DNA from: Paraescarpia echinospica
Lineage: Eukaryota > Annelida > Polychaeta > Sabellida > Siboglinidae
Direction of reading: 5' to 3'
DNA: 64,000 bases
Assembly (NCBI GenBank): GCA_020002185.1
Contig: CM034538.1
Coordinates: 2,820,773-2,884,772 of the forward strand
Both the position numbers and the translations under genes were made by a program. Shown here in pieces: positions 1 to 10,131 of this stretch; within the stretch, counting starts at the first letter, position 1; every line of letters begins with the position of its first letter. The notes beneath the pieces are model-generated. The model saw only the letters and a program-made list of their open reading frames with translations, made no database searches and was not told the origin of the DNA.

Positions 1-1505
1 TGTGCCAAACGTATTTTATAGTTATGTAACCGTAATGCTTCAAACTCAGATCGTCCAGTATAGTCTCAGTGACTCGTGGCTGTAATTGCGAAGTGCACGG
101 AAGTCTCCACCAGTTGAGTAGGCCCCTATATTGGTGTACGCGCGCAAACTAGTACACCATATGTATGCCAGGGACGGTAGCATAACACCAACCACAGAAT
201 TCCGGCTGTACTAGCACTCATAACCAAGTCTTGGAGCAACAGCCGCTGCACTCCATCTTTGCGTTGTTGTTGTTGTTGTTGTGGCGCCAAGCAAGAAAGA
301 CAACTAAGTGAATGACTCAAAATAAGTACCTTTATGTTTTTAGTGCATCTACAATTGAAAGACTAGATGCCAATTATGGTCAAAGGAAAAGAACGATGTT
401 AGAAAGACGCGCGTGAACACGTTTCGTACAAACTTTCGGTGGCGGAATTTCATTTGAATCGGTGCTCTAGTTTATCGTTATGCCACATGAAGAATAGGAC
501 ACTTGTATTTAGAAAACATAATAGCAAAATGTGCGGGAAAATGAAAAAACTCATACGTGAATGTTGAATTTTCGTACTTAGATGGGGGTAGCAAGAACAA
601 GAAAGTGACCGGCCTGAGACGACCAGACGGTAGATGTTATCTATTGAAATTACAAAATACCAACAACCATGTGATTCTCCGTGTAGTAAAATGGAGAAAG
701 GACACACAATAAAACTACTTAGCATTCATTCATAGTTAAATAAATGCAGTGTGGCGATGAATGATCATGATTCTTTTTAAAACAGCACATAAAGTCAACA
801 GTAAGCATTAACGAGCGTACAACAGTAATCGTGATATAACAAATGTCGCCTACGATATATTGTTGTCGTAATAACAACGAATTGAGAATTTCTGATTGAT
901 TATAGTTGCAACATTGTTTTCTTACAATTCAAACTGTCAGAACTCTTTAAACAGGGAAAGTTACTAATTAAGTAAGAAAACAGAGGTAATAATCTCTCAT
1001 GGCAATATTTGAAGATAAACATATTTATTATTTTAGTATGGTAATATTCTTATCACAGTTTAACGACTGGCATTTTGGCGTATAATATAGCTTAATGACT
1101 ACTCATTTATGTGCAACTGAAATTGTGTCTGTGCCGTGTGACGTTTGTCTTATAGTAATACATGTGTTGGTTTTGTTTGGAACATATCAGAGCCACGAGT
1201 TGAGCATATCATTACCATGTCAGTTTGTCTCGCAGATTATTTCATCTTTAAAATAGGATCTACCGGAAGGAACTATATTGATGGGCTGCACAGACGGCGC
1301 CTTGTGCTTAAAACAGGCGTGTAGACACATTCAGACATTTCCATAACAACGTTTATCATGTCCCGCCAATGAATACGTTTTCAACTATTTACAGCAGGAC
1401 ACTATCAGGAGTCAGTCAGACTAATGTAATTGGCGTGGTCGATATCTTGGAGACAAAATGCCGACGGCCTGCAATGATCAGTAATTATAAGTAGTTATAA
1501 TAATA
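1..1505. other. Non-coding stretch, nothing recognised
   Basis: AT-rich sequence with only short open frames and no recognisable protein, RNA or transposon end. A short GTT-type trinucleotide run lies at about 262-282. I see nothing else in it. Confidence 0.5.
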
Positions 1506-1525
1506 GTGATAATAATAATTATCTG

Positions 1526-1870
1526 GTTGTTGTTGTTGTTGCTGTTGTTGCTGTTGTTGTTGTGTTGTGGTTGTTATTGGTGGTGGTTTTGTTGTTGTTG
1601 TTGTTATGGTGTTATTGTTGTTTGTATTTTTTTTGATGCGTTATTGTTGTTGGTGTTGTTGTTGTTGCTGCTGTTGTGTTGTTGTTGTGTTGTTGTTATG
1701 TGTTGTTGTTGTTATTGTTAGTGGGTTGTTGTTAGTGTGTTGTTGCTGTTGGTGTTGTTGTTGTGTTGTTGTTGTTGTTTTTGTTGCTGTTGTAGTTGTT
1801 TGTGTTGCTGTTGTAGTTGTTTTTGTTGCTGTTGTAGTTGTTGTTGTTGGTGGTGGTGGTGGTGGTGATG
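1526..1870. repeat. GTT-rich trinucleotide microsatellite
   Basis: About 340 bases of imperfect GTT repeats (interrupted by GCT, GGT and TTT units) ending in a pure GGT run. The open frames across it encode only low-complexity Val/Cys/Leu on one strand and Gln/Asn/Thr on the other, so they are repeat artefacts and not genes. Confidence 0.9.
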
Positions 1871-1872
1871 TT

Positions 1873-3217
1873 ATGCTCTTCCCATCCCCTGCGCGGGTTC
1901 TCGTCGAAAGTGTTTCTGCACCAGTGTACAACCGTGTCACAGTGTAGAACTTGCGGCATTGCTGTATGTGATGTAGTATTGCCACCTACAAGGGGGGATT
2001 CACAAACACATGCTTCGTTGCCCATTTGCCACCTGCGCCTTCTGCAATGGGCGCTGTTCTGGTTAAATACGGTTAAATACAGTACGCATCCATCACTTTT
2101 TGGTTTCAGGCAAATTACAATCTTGATATTCAGAAACACTTCTTTTTAGACACGAAAACTGTTTGTTTAACGGCAAATGAATGCCGCAAAAGGCATTGTT
2201 GGATACTATGGAAAGTGTCTCCAAATATCAGTGTTAGCAACAGGCTTGGTGTTAAACTATAATTGTCAACGTTTCGGCATTGGTCTGTTGCTTTCTGCAG
2301 GTCTGAGCAACGAAGACATTACTCCACTTTGTGTTGTGGGAAAGCTATCGTGTGTATGTTTGCCTAACTATAGACATTGATGTTTTATAAAAAAAAATAA
2401 ACGTTCAACTTATTTTCAGTATTTCTATTATTACACGTACCACATTTGTAATCTTTGTGGCCAGTGTATCATTAGGATGATATCGAGAGAAGACAGTTTC
2501 AGCACATGCACGGAAGGACTAATCCATAGTGATCCAGTTTCATGAGATCAAAGCCATCAGCTGTCAGAAGCACCAGTGCTGCGGGCATAAACATGTCACA
2601 CCTGTTTTGATATGACTGCACTGGTTGCCAAAAACGATTGGCGTCACTTTGAAGGTGTTGTCGTTAACATGAACCCACCGACGTGTCCGTGGCTGCCAAC
2701 CTACTACGGCTAATGAGTCTGCGTGGGCGGTTGTGTGAGAAGGAAATCAATGCATTGATTAAAGATGCACCAGGGATATTGCTTTCGACGCAATGGCATT
2801 GCGATGACGGAATGTATTTCTGGCAGACATTCGTGTTTCTGGAGCACTTACAAGTTACAGAAATATTAAAAGACATGCTATTTCCTAAGTGACTTCATAT
2901 ATAGATGCATTTATTTTATTGTGAACACTACTAGTTATTAGTGTAATCTGCTTCATCAATGCTGTTGTTTAGTAGACAATATATTTGTGTGTGTGTTTGT
3001 GTTTACATCTGTATTACAATTCTTGTTAACAGTTTTAACTGTTTAAAAAAAAATTGTTGTAACATTTCTTGTATAATTTCATGTGACGTACAGAACATTA
3101 ATCCAAAAACAATTGTTATTACTAACGGCTACTCGCCGTTAATTGGTTCCTAGCTCAGCGACGCGACAACCTAAAATGTGCATATCATGGTTAAGTTAAT
3201 ACGCGATAGCGAGTTCT
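1873..3217. other. Non-coding stretch left of the Polinton
   Basis: No gene recognised. Open frames of 60-130 codons exist on both strands but lack family resemblance. The right end abuts the 6-bp target duplication of the viral-like element. Confidence 0.45.
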
Positions 3218-3223
3218 TACGTG
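3218..3223. repeat. Left 6-bp target site duplication (TACGTG)
   Basis: TACGTG directly precedes the left inverted repeat and recurs directly after the right one at 11357-11362. Six base pairs is the duplication length known for Polinton/Maverick elements with retroviral-type integrases. Confidence 0.8.
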
Positions 3224-3977
3224 AGTAGTTATGTAGGTCCCTTACGAGTTACGCTGGCGCGCCCCTGTGCAAATCCCATGTTAAAAGATGGGGATTTTCC
3301 CCCAGGGCGCTCCAAGGTTAAAATATAGGGAATTTTTACCCCATGTTAAAAGATAGGGATTTCCCCCAGGGCGCTCCAAGATAGGGAATTTTTACCCCGT
3401 GTTAAAAGATAGGGATTTCCCCCAGAGCGCTCCAAGGTTAATAGATAGGGAATTTTTACCCCATGTTAAAAATAGGGATTTCCCCCAGGGCGCTCCAAGG
3501 TTATAAGATAGGAAATTTTCCCCATGTTAAAGGATAGGAACTTTTATTGTAAAGGTATACGACGACTTTTTGAGTTTGAGGTATCAAATTACCCCAAATT
3601 ATCCTCTGAAACCTGTCCTACCAATTTTCCCCATGTTAAAAGATAGCAAATTTTCCCTATGTTAAGAGATAGGTTCGTTTGTGAAAAGTATACCGGACAT
3701 CATTTGAACCTGTCACACACGAGATTGGTTGGCTCGTAGGTCAACCGTAGATCAACCGTAGGTCAAAGGAATAGCTAGGCTAGTTTTATAGTGAGTGGAA
3801 AATTCCCCGCTAAATTTTATTCTAGAAGTTACTTTGGTACTTTTTTGTTTTGTTTCGGCGTGTATCAAGCGACGCTACTGGAGACGTGTCTGGACATGTT
3901 TGTTTGTTGCGCGCGGAAACCAAACTACGATTGCGCAATACCATCGTTCGTGGCTATAAAAAAAACTCGTACGCGGA
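3224..3977 (+). repeat. Left terminal inverted repeat of the Polinton
   Basis: About 754 bases that align in reverse complement with 10791-11356. The outermost 50 bases are almost perfect, including the shared block GGCGCGCCCCTGTGCAAAT. The match continues through an internal repeat array, a block with ACCTGTCACACACGAGA, and the inner block GGCTATAAAAAAAACTCGTAC. The left arm is longer because it has one more array unit and an extra segment near 3590-3660. Confidence 0.85.
3276..3530. repeat. Tandem array of ~64-bp units inside the left TIR
   Basis: Four imperfect units, each carrying CATGTTAAAAGATAGGGAT, then CCCCCAGGGCGCTCCAAGG, then a second TTAAAAGATAGGGAA half-unit. The right TIR carries three units in reverse orientation. 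One left unit lacks about ten bases after GCTCCAAG. Confidence 0.85.
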
Positions 3978-4013
3978 GACGTGTCTGAACTTGTTTGTTT
4001 TTATGCGCGCGCG
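3879..4013. repeat. Direct duplication at the inner edge of the left TIR
   Basis: The motif GGAGACGTGTCTG followed by TGTTTGTTT and a GCGCGCG run occurs near 3879-3920 and again near 3974-4013. Only one comparable segment is visible on the right side, so this lengthens the left arm. Confidence 0.55.
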
Positions 4014-4057
4014 AACGTTTTGGCACGCCCACGTGACCTTAATATTCAACGTGTGCC

Positions 4058-4065
4058 TATATAAG
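4058..4065 (+). promoter_or_regulatory. TATA box upstream of the polymerase gene
   Basis: TATATAAG lies just inside the left TIR, followed by GGCCGTGGAG and the first polymerase exon. It is about 70 bases ahead of the first ATG (4132) and about 220 ahead of the first ATG in the polymerase frame (4277). Placement and sequence fit an RNA polymerase II core promoter; the start site itself is inferred. Confidence 0.6.
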
Positions 4066-4336
4066 GCCGTGGAGACGATCTGCTTGTCATTCGTATCACG
4101 ACGACAGTTTGGCTACCTTCACTCGTCTAGGATGCTTGTATGCAGAGGCGACCAGAGGGCCGCAGCCCATTTTTTATACCGTAGCGGGTTTGACCCGTAT
4201 AACCTACGGGGAGGCCTTCCCTCCGTTACCGGCCACGGCATCAACCGGACCGACCCCGGCGTCTGCAGTGGCGACGATGCCAGAAGTGGCAGAACCATCG
4301 TTGGCCCCGGCACCAGCGCAACCACCATCCCGGGTG

Positions 4337-4445
4337 GTAAGTGTTAATTAATATTATATTTCCATTTCACTATTTTTCGTGTGTATAATTATCTTGCCTT
4401 AATACAGTAATGAAAACGTCTAATAACAATCCTTTGTTCATTTAG
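4337..4445 (+). other. Polymerase intron 1
   Basis: Donor GTAAGT at 4337 and acceptor TTTGTTCATTTAG ending at 4445. Removing it joins two frames in phase 0 and links the leader exon to the first zinc-finger exon. Confidence 0.7.
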
Positions 4446-4655
4446 AACGTCGACTGTGTGCCGGTGGAATCTCCCATGGCTATCATGGCGCCCGCCCCGG
4501 CGAGACAACTACCACCCCCCTCCCGGGCAGGGTTTCAGTGTCTGGACTGTAAGACCCATTTCACACGGCGCGACCATTGGAAGCGTCACATTATACGTGG
4601 CAGTTGTCAGGGTCGGAAAAGGACGGCCGAGGAGGCCCAACTGGATGCGTTGGTC

Positions 4656-5564
4656 GTGAGTTAAACTTTATATTGCGTTATTATACACTTTCGCCTAAAA
4701 CGGCGGCTCCTACCTTCTTCCTACCAAAAAGGCGGCTCCTTATTAACAGTACTTCCCGTCAAAACGATGGTTTCCCACACATTCCTGCTAAAAAGGCGAA
4801 TCCCATGTACTTCCTATCAATCCAGTATCCGTGAGTGTGTATCTTGTATTATTTTATTCTACAAGTTTCACCGTTTCAGTAGCGTCATTCAACATCCGGG
4901 TATTTTTCTATGTTGGCATAACTAAAATGTGGTATTATATTACGACGGAGTACTTGGTCGTCAGTTTGCAACAACCCTAATACCAACGTAGCTAATACTA
5001 TTTTTTCTACTTTACTATATCAGTGGTCAAGTCTACAAACTCGTCGTTTATTGTTCAAACTGACATTAGATCGGTTTTTTTAATCTTTTTTCGTACTGTA
5101 GTGTTTAAATTCGTGCTTCTGAAAAAGCGTCGGATCCAATAATAATCCTAAAAACTATAACCTGGCATCGGAAACTGAAAACGGATACAAATAAATATTA
5201 AGCTTGATTATGATCATATCTCTGTACCTTTTATACTTCACTCGCAATAACTTATAAATATAACCTATATATTACACGCTATGAAAAATATTAAAAAGTA
5301 AATGTTGTTTATAACATTAATTTGACTACAATGAATAAAAGACTGGTTGACTATTTTGTTAGACGCACATCTTAAACTAGCCGACTTGACATCCGAACAA
5401 TTGTGTGTTTACTTCCGCTAAAATGATGGCTCCCACGTACTTGTCGACATGTTGCCTCCATATTCATATCGTACTTGTCGTCTTCCTATCGGGTTTTGGT
5501 CACCGTTCTTTTGGTTACATTTTTTCCCTAACATAAAGTCTGTAATATTTAATTATTGTTGTAG
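4656..5564 (+). other. Polymerase intron 2, with short degenerate repeats
   Basis: Donor GTGAGT at 4656 and acceptor ATTATTGTTGTAG ending at 5564, phase 0. The 909-base interval separates the two zinc-finger exons. It holds several imperfect units resembling CTTCCTACCAAAAAGGCGGC near 4690-4815 and around 5410-5490, and is otherwise AT-rich. Confidence 0.65.
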
Positions 5565-5792
5565 AAATTCATCAAGGGGCCCATGGCCCCAAAGAGACAA
5601 CCGGCCCCAACAACCACAGGGACAGCTCCGCCCTCGACAGCCACCGGGACACCACCGACCAACCGAGTGAATGTGCTGCCGCACTTCGCCTGTTGCATGT
5701 GCGGCAGCACATTCACGCGGAGAAGGAATTGGCACCGTCACGTAAAGCAGGGATGGTGTCAAAGAAACCAACACAAACATCAGCGACGGCAG

Positions 5793-5988
5793 GTGAATAT
5801 TAAAGAGATAATGGTAAATCTATCATGTTGTTGTTTAAATGTTTTCAGATGCTGCTACAAATGTCACCTCTTTATGTTTTGTATACCATTATTAAAACTC
5901 AACTTGTGTTTATTTCAGGTGTTGCTACAAATCCCATCTCTTTATGTTTTGTATACGATGCTTAACAGTCAACTTGTGTTTATTTCAG
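5793..5988 (+). other. Polymerase intron 3 with a duplicated 3' splice region
   Basis: Donor GTGAAT at 5793. Two near-identical ~70-base blocks (about 5849-5918 and 5919-5988) both end in TTGTGTTTATTTCAG. Only the second acceptor (5988) keeps the polymerase frame; the first leads to an early stop at about 6018-6020. Confidence 0.7.
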
Positions 5989-8257
5989 CGCCAAGAAAAG
6001 GAGCGCATCGCTGCTGCTGACGGTGTCCACACAACCTCTGCGCCACGAAAACGCCGCCGGTCACCGTCATCACCGACCAGGTCGTCAGCGCCTTCGTCAC
6101 CGACATCGTTACCATCACCAAAAAGGCCATCACTCCGTCACTCACCCCCACCCTGTCCGTCGTCACCCCCGCCCTCTCCGTTACTCCTGGTACAAGTTCC
6201 ACTTGTACCACCTCCGGTGATAGATTTTGTACCCGATAATTTGTTTAATTTTTATAGGAGCCAGTGGTCGGCTATTCGCACACATTATCGTAGGGGGCCC
6301 GTCCAGAGAACCTACAATATTCGATTAACAGATACCGACATATCCTCATTACATCCAACATTGTGGAACATTTTTGATGAACAGACTACCGCCTTCAAAA
6401 TTAATTTAAGCTTCGGATTTATTTTATATAACCAGAAAATGAAAGAACATCGTTATTTTCATTCTTCAAAAAAAATTTCGGGTAGGTTTCTGGACATGCC
6501 CCCTTTAATTACTAATGCAGATGAGTTTCAGTCGTTTTTTAATTCCTTTGAAGAAAAAGATATTTTAAGTTGGGCTAATATGCAAAGGCCCGATTCTCAG
6601 TGGATATGTCGTTTGGTAACCAACATTACTTTCTTTATAAACATCATACCTGATCACCCTATAGGTACTGGTAGTTTAGTGCTTTCCGAGTATATTCTCA
6701 CAAATAAAGGTTTAAATTCGTTGGTCTATGACCGGTCCCGACACAACTGTCCTCTTTACCACGATCATCTTTGTTTTTTCCGTGCTCTCGCACTAAGTCT
6801 TGGAGCTCATATTTATTATATTGACCCTCATGTTCAAATATTATATAACATGTACCAAGAGGCCATAAACGATGCCCCGTCTATGAACCATTTCCCTGGC
6901 TTTAAGTTGTGATCTTTATGACATTGAGAAGCTTTTCCATATCAATATAGTTGTTTATGAATTACTAGATCATCACGACGACGAGAACTTGGTAGCGTGT
7001 CATTTACTGAGACGTTCAACTTGTATATTCCCCGATACTTTAAATTTGAATCTTTTTGAAACACATTTTTCTTATATTCACGATATTAAAATATACACAC
7101 GGTCTTTCAAATGTGACAAACTTTGGCATACCTTAAAAAGACACAAACAAGGTTGCGAAGTCGAGGTGAAGAGAATTTTCCCTGGTGGTATTTTTTATGT
7201 TCAGGAAACCGTTTTTCAGAAACTTGATGAGTTGGGTAATGACGTCGAAGAAAAATACCGGTATTATCCGTTTCGGGCCACCTTTGATTTTGAATCTTAT
7301 TTTGATACTACCAACTTACCGGTAAATACTCCAAAGGTCGAGTGGTTGGCTCGACACGAAATACTTAGCATTAGTGTGTCATCCAATGTTTCCGGGTACA
7401 AGGAACCACGCTGTTTTATTAGCGAGGGTGAGCCGAGCCTACTAGTCGACCGTTTTCTAAATTATCTTTACGAAATTAGCGACACCGCTTCCGAAATTCT
7501 GAAAACACGTTATCAGTTTGTTTTTGATGAATTAAACCAACAACTAAAAGATATTCAATCACCAGAGGCTAGAAAGCTCGAACCTGACTTAGACGAAATT
7601 CTAGATGACGGGTCACCTTTACCTATTATTCCAGAAGAATAAATTTCAAAATTAATTGGTATGCTTCGCAGATTTGTTGAAGAACTACCCGTCATTGGCT
7701 TTAATTCTGGAAAATACGATTTTAACATCATGAAAAAATATTCCTGACAACCGACGTAGGTGACGGACGACACAACAAAGAAAAAAAATAAAAACTCCAT
7801 GTTCGTGGTAATGCGTCATACTAATTTGATGTGTTTAAAAACAGCGACTTTTATGAAATTTTTGGACATCATAAATTGTTTAGCCCCCGGTTTTAGTTAC
7901 GATACATTTCTGAAAGCTTACGGATGTGTACAAACTAAAGGATACTTTCCCTATGAATGGGTGACTTCGTTAAGTAAACTCGTCTGTGAATCCCTTCCTC
8001 CAAAGGAAGATTTTCACAGCGATTTGAAAAACAAAGATATTTCTGACGAAAATTACGCGTACTGCAAACAAATTTGGCGCGATAACGATATGAATTTTTT
8101 TCGTGATTTTCTTATTTGGTACAACAATAGAGATGTCGTTCCTTTCCTTGAAGCTATAAAAAACAGTTCTCTTTTTACAAATTGCGCCACATTGATATGT
8201 TTAAAGATCGTATTAGCGTTCCCGGTCTAACCATGAAATTTATGTTTGACACATTAC

Positions 8258-8494
8258 CACGTCGGAAACAGCGTCGTTCCTCTTTTGAGGATTGTACCGA
8301 TAGAAGGAAATCACGGAAACGCTGTGTCAAAAAGTTTTGACAATGTACAATACGTTCCCGTCTTGCACACAGAATTTACGACCATCGAGATCGATATAAG
8401 AGACGACACGGGACGTCGCGTACCATTCGAGCGAGGTAGAGTGACGGCAACACTTCACTTTCGACGACGCAAACCATCATTTTTTGAAACATGA
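8258..8494 (+). pseudogene. C-terminal fragment of a conserved Polinton late (penton or minor capsid-like) protein
   Basis: An open frame of about 79 residues begins abruptly at the point where polymerase similarity ends and has no start of its own. It contains the run EIDIRDDTGRRVPFERG followed by a basic TLHFRRR tail. I recognise this C-terminal motif from conserved proteins that sit beside the capsid gene in invertebrate Polinton-like elements. A penton or vertex role is likely but not shown by the sequence. Its stop codon overlaps the ATG of the next gene (ATGA), so the downstream end is original. The missing N-terminal part is best explained by an internal deletion that also removed the polymerase palm. 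Confidence 0.5.
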
Positions 8495-8907
8495 GTCATA
8501 ATCATTCCTACGAAGACTACTACGTCAGACAAGTCGGCAACGGACTGCCCGTGTTTGTTGGGGCAAGAGTGCAGCGAGGTCAAGGTCTAGGTAGTTTATT
8601 CGGTGGCCTCATTCGAAGTGCTATGCCACTCATAAAAAGAGGCGCACTCGCTTTGGGAAAAGGAGCGTTAAAGACAGGTTTGGGTGTGGCCGGCGACGTG
8701 TTGTCTGGACAGAGCATTAAAGAATCCGCAAAGAGGCGTGTGGAAGAAACAGGAAAGGACATGATCAGTATAGTTTTGGGATGCAGTGGGCCTCCTGGCA
8801 TACGCAACGCTCCTCGCGCTATAAAACGCAAGCCGACGAGAACCCTAGCCAGTGTCGCCAAGAAACGCAGACGACAGAAGATGCGTCGAGACGACATATT
8901 CGGCTAG
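8491..8907 (+). CDS. Basic core / pVI-pX-like virion protein
   Basis: An intact 138-residue frame from ATG (8491) to TAG. Residues 30-75 are Gly/Ala/Leu-rich and amphipathic (GQGLGSLFGGLIRSAMPLI), like the small membrane-active or core proteins of adenoviruses and adintoviruses. Residues 108-133 are strongly basic (KKRRRQKMRR), fitting DNA binding or nuclear targeting. L36-F37-G38-G39 followed by L40 fits the (M/I/L)xGG-x cleavage consensus of adenain proteases, and such a protease is encoded two genes downstream. The gene overlaps the preceding stop by ATGA and is two bases from the capsid ATG. Position between the capsid-associated fragment and the capsid supports a virion role; the exact counterpart (pVI or pX) is not settled. 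Confidence 0.6.
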   Translation: MSHNHSYEDYYVRQVGNGLPVFVGARVQRGQGLGSLFGGLIRSAMPLIKRGALALGKGALKTGLGVAGDVLSGQSIKESAKRRVEETGKDMISIVLGCSGPPGIRNAPRAIKRKPTRTLASVAKKRRRQKMRRDDIFG

Positions 8908-8909
8908 TC

Positions 8910-10131
8910 ATGGCTTTTGTCCACCAGTTGTCGTGTGAGGGAGTCAAAAGCGAATTGGACCTGTTTAGTTTACCGTCGACACAAACGAGTATCGAACACG
9001 CACAATGGGTCGAGCATCGACCTGTCACCTGTTGGTGCGAGCACGTGTAGTCAAAGGAAACGGGGACGACATCGATCAAGCTGCACCTGTTGGACCAGTA
9101 AACAACTGGATGCATTCTCTGTTTAGTCAAGTCGATGTGTCTTTGAACGGTACCTTCGTTACACCTTCAACGAATACCTATCCTTATCGATCGTACATAG
9201 AAACGTTACTGAGTCATGGAGCAGAAGCGAAGAAGAGTCATCTGACTACTGCCTTGTGGTACAAAGACACGGCTGGACACATGGATGCCACCGACGACGC
9301 AAACAAGGGTCTGAAAAAAAGAAAAACCTATATTACCCGTAGTCGAATCGTCGACATGATGGGTCGTCTACACGTCGACCTCTTCTTCCAAGATCTATTG
9401 AACGGCGTCGACGTGATAATTCGACTAGTACAGAGCAAGGATGCTTTTGCCTCATGGCTCGTGGTGGTGACAATACCGATTACAAGGTACGCATAGTCGA
9501 AGCAATTTTGTTTGCACAAAAAGCCAAACTGAATCCTGCCGTACAGATGGGTCACATCAAAGCGCTACAAAAGGGAACGGCCAAATATCCGTTGCGAAGA
9601 GTCGATTGCAAGGTATTTTCCATACCACGAGGTGCCATGTCACACACTCACGAAAACGTTTATTTGGGTGTCTTACCCAAGAGACTAGTCTTGTGTTGTG
9701 TAGACGACAACGACGCTTACAATGGAACATTCGCCAATAATCCGTTCCACGTAAAGCACAACAACTTGAACTTCCTTGCATTGTACGTCGACGGGCAACA
9801 GGTTCCGGCTAAACCACTCCAGCCTAATTTCAACGATGGTTCCTACGTGAGAAGTTACAGTAATCTATTTGCTGGAACGGGAAAGATGTTTCAAGACGAG
9901 GGAAGCAACATCAGTCGGGACGAGTTTGGCAAAGGATACACCCTGTTTGCGTTTGACATCACACCAGATTGTTGTGACGGTCCCCATTTCAATTTGGTAC
10001 ATAAATGCAACCTACGAGTCGAGATGCACTTTAATCAACCTCTCGACCAAACGATCAACGTCGTCGTCTACGGAGAATTCGAGACGGTTTTGGAGATTGA
10101 CCGCAACAGAAACGTCGTCTACGATTACTGA
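8910..10131 (+). pseudogene. Major capsid protein (F54H12.2-like, double jelly-roll family), frameshifted
   Basis: The gene starts at ATG 8910 and its TGA (10129-10131) overlaps the protease ATG. I recognise it as the hexon-like capsid protein of Polintons, long annotated in invertebrates as F54H12.2-like. Visible family blocks include LFSQVDVSLNGTFVTPSTNT in the middle part and a C-terminal EIDRNRNVVYDY. The reading frame is broken twice: around 9005-9045, where a family segment of roughly two dozen residues also appears to be lost, and near 9450, where the frame shifts by one base before the C-terminal 225-codon frame. A further small loss near 9395 is possible. The three frames together cover most of the expected length of about 400 residues. 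The copy cannot yield a full capsid protein as it stands. Confidence 0.8.

Larger units (their letters stand above)
4277..8257 (+). pseudogene. Family B DNA polymerase with two N-terminal C2HC zinc fingers, spliced, broken and truncated
   Basis: This is the replicative polymerase of the element, of the protein-primed type expected in Polintons. Four exons can be read: 4277-4336, 4446-4655, 5565-5792 and 5989 onward. Each junction is GT-AG and phase 0. Exon 2 and exon 3 each carry one zinc finger of the pattern C-x2-C-x12-H-x5-C. A low-complexity Pro/Ser/Arg linker (about 6030-6200) leads into the conserved N-terminal and 3'-5' exonuclease region. Exo I is visible as DFESYFD near 7280-7305, exo II as GFNSGKYD near 7697-7720, and the exo III region as YNNRDVVPF near 8120-8147. 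Breaks: a frameshift near 6910, an in-frame TAA at 7640-7642, a frameshift near 7745 and another near 8190. At about 8257 the homology stops; the palm with its SLYP-, KxxxNSxYG- and DTD-type motifs is absent. Assignment is by recognised family similarity; the start codon is uncertain because earlier out-of-frame ATGs exist at 4132 and 4140. Confidence 0.82.

Noticed and set aside
3850..4347. 165-codon frame over the left TIR edge
   Set aside because: It crosses the TIR, the TATA box and the first donor site, and is out of frame with the polymerase exons. No family resemblance.
5553..6220. Alternative-frame proteins over the Pro/Ser-rich polymerase linker
   Set aside because: They are shadows of a low-complexity coding region; the spliced frame with the zinc finger is the supported one.
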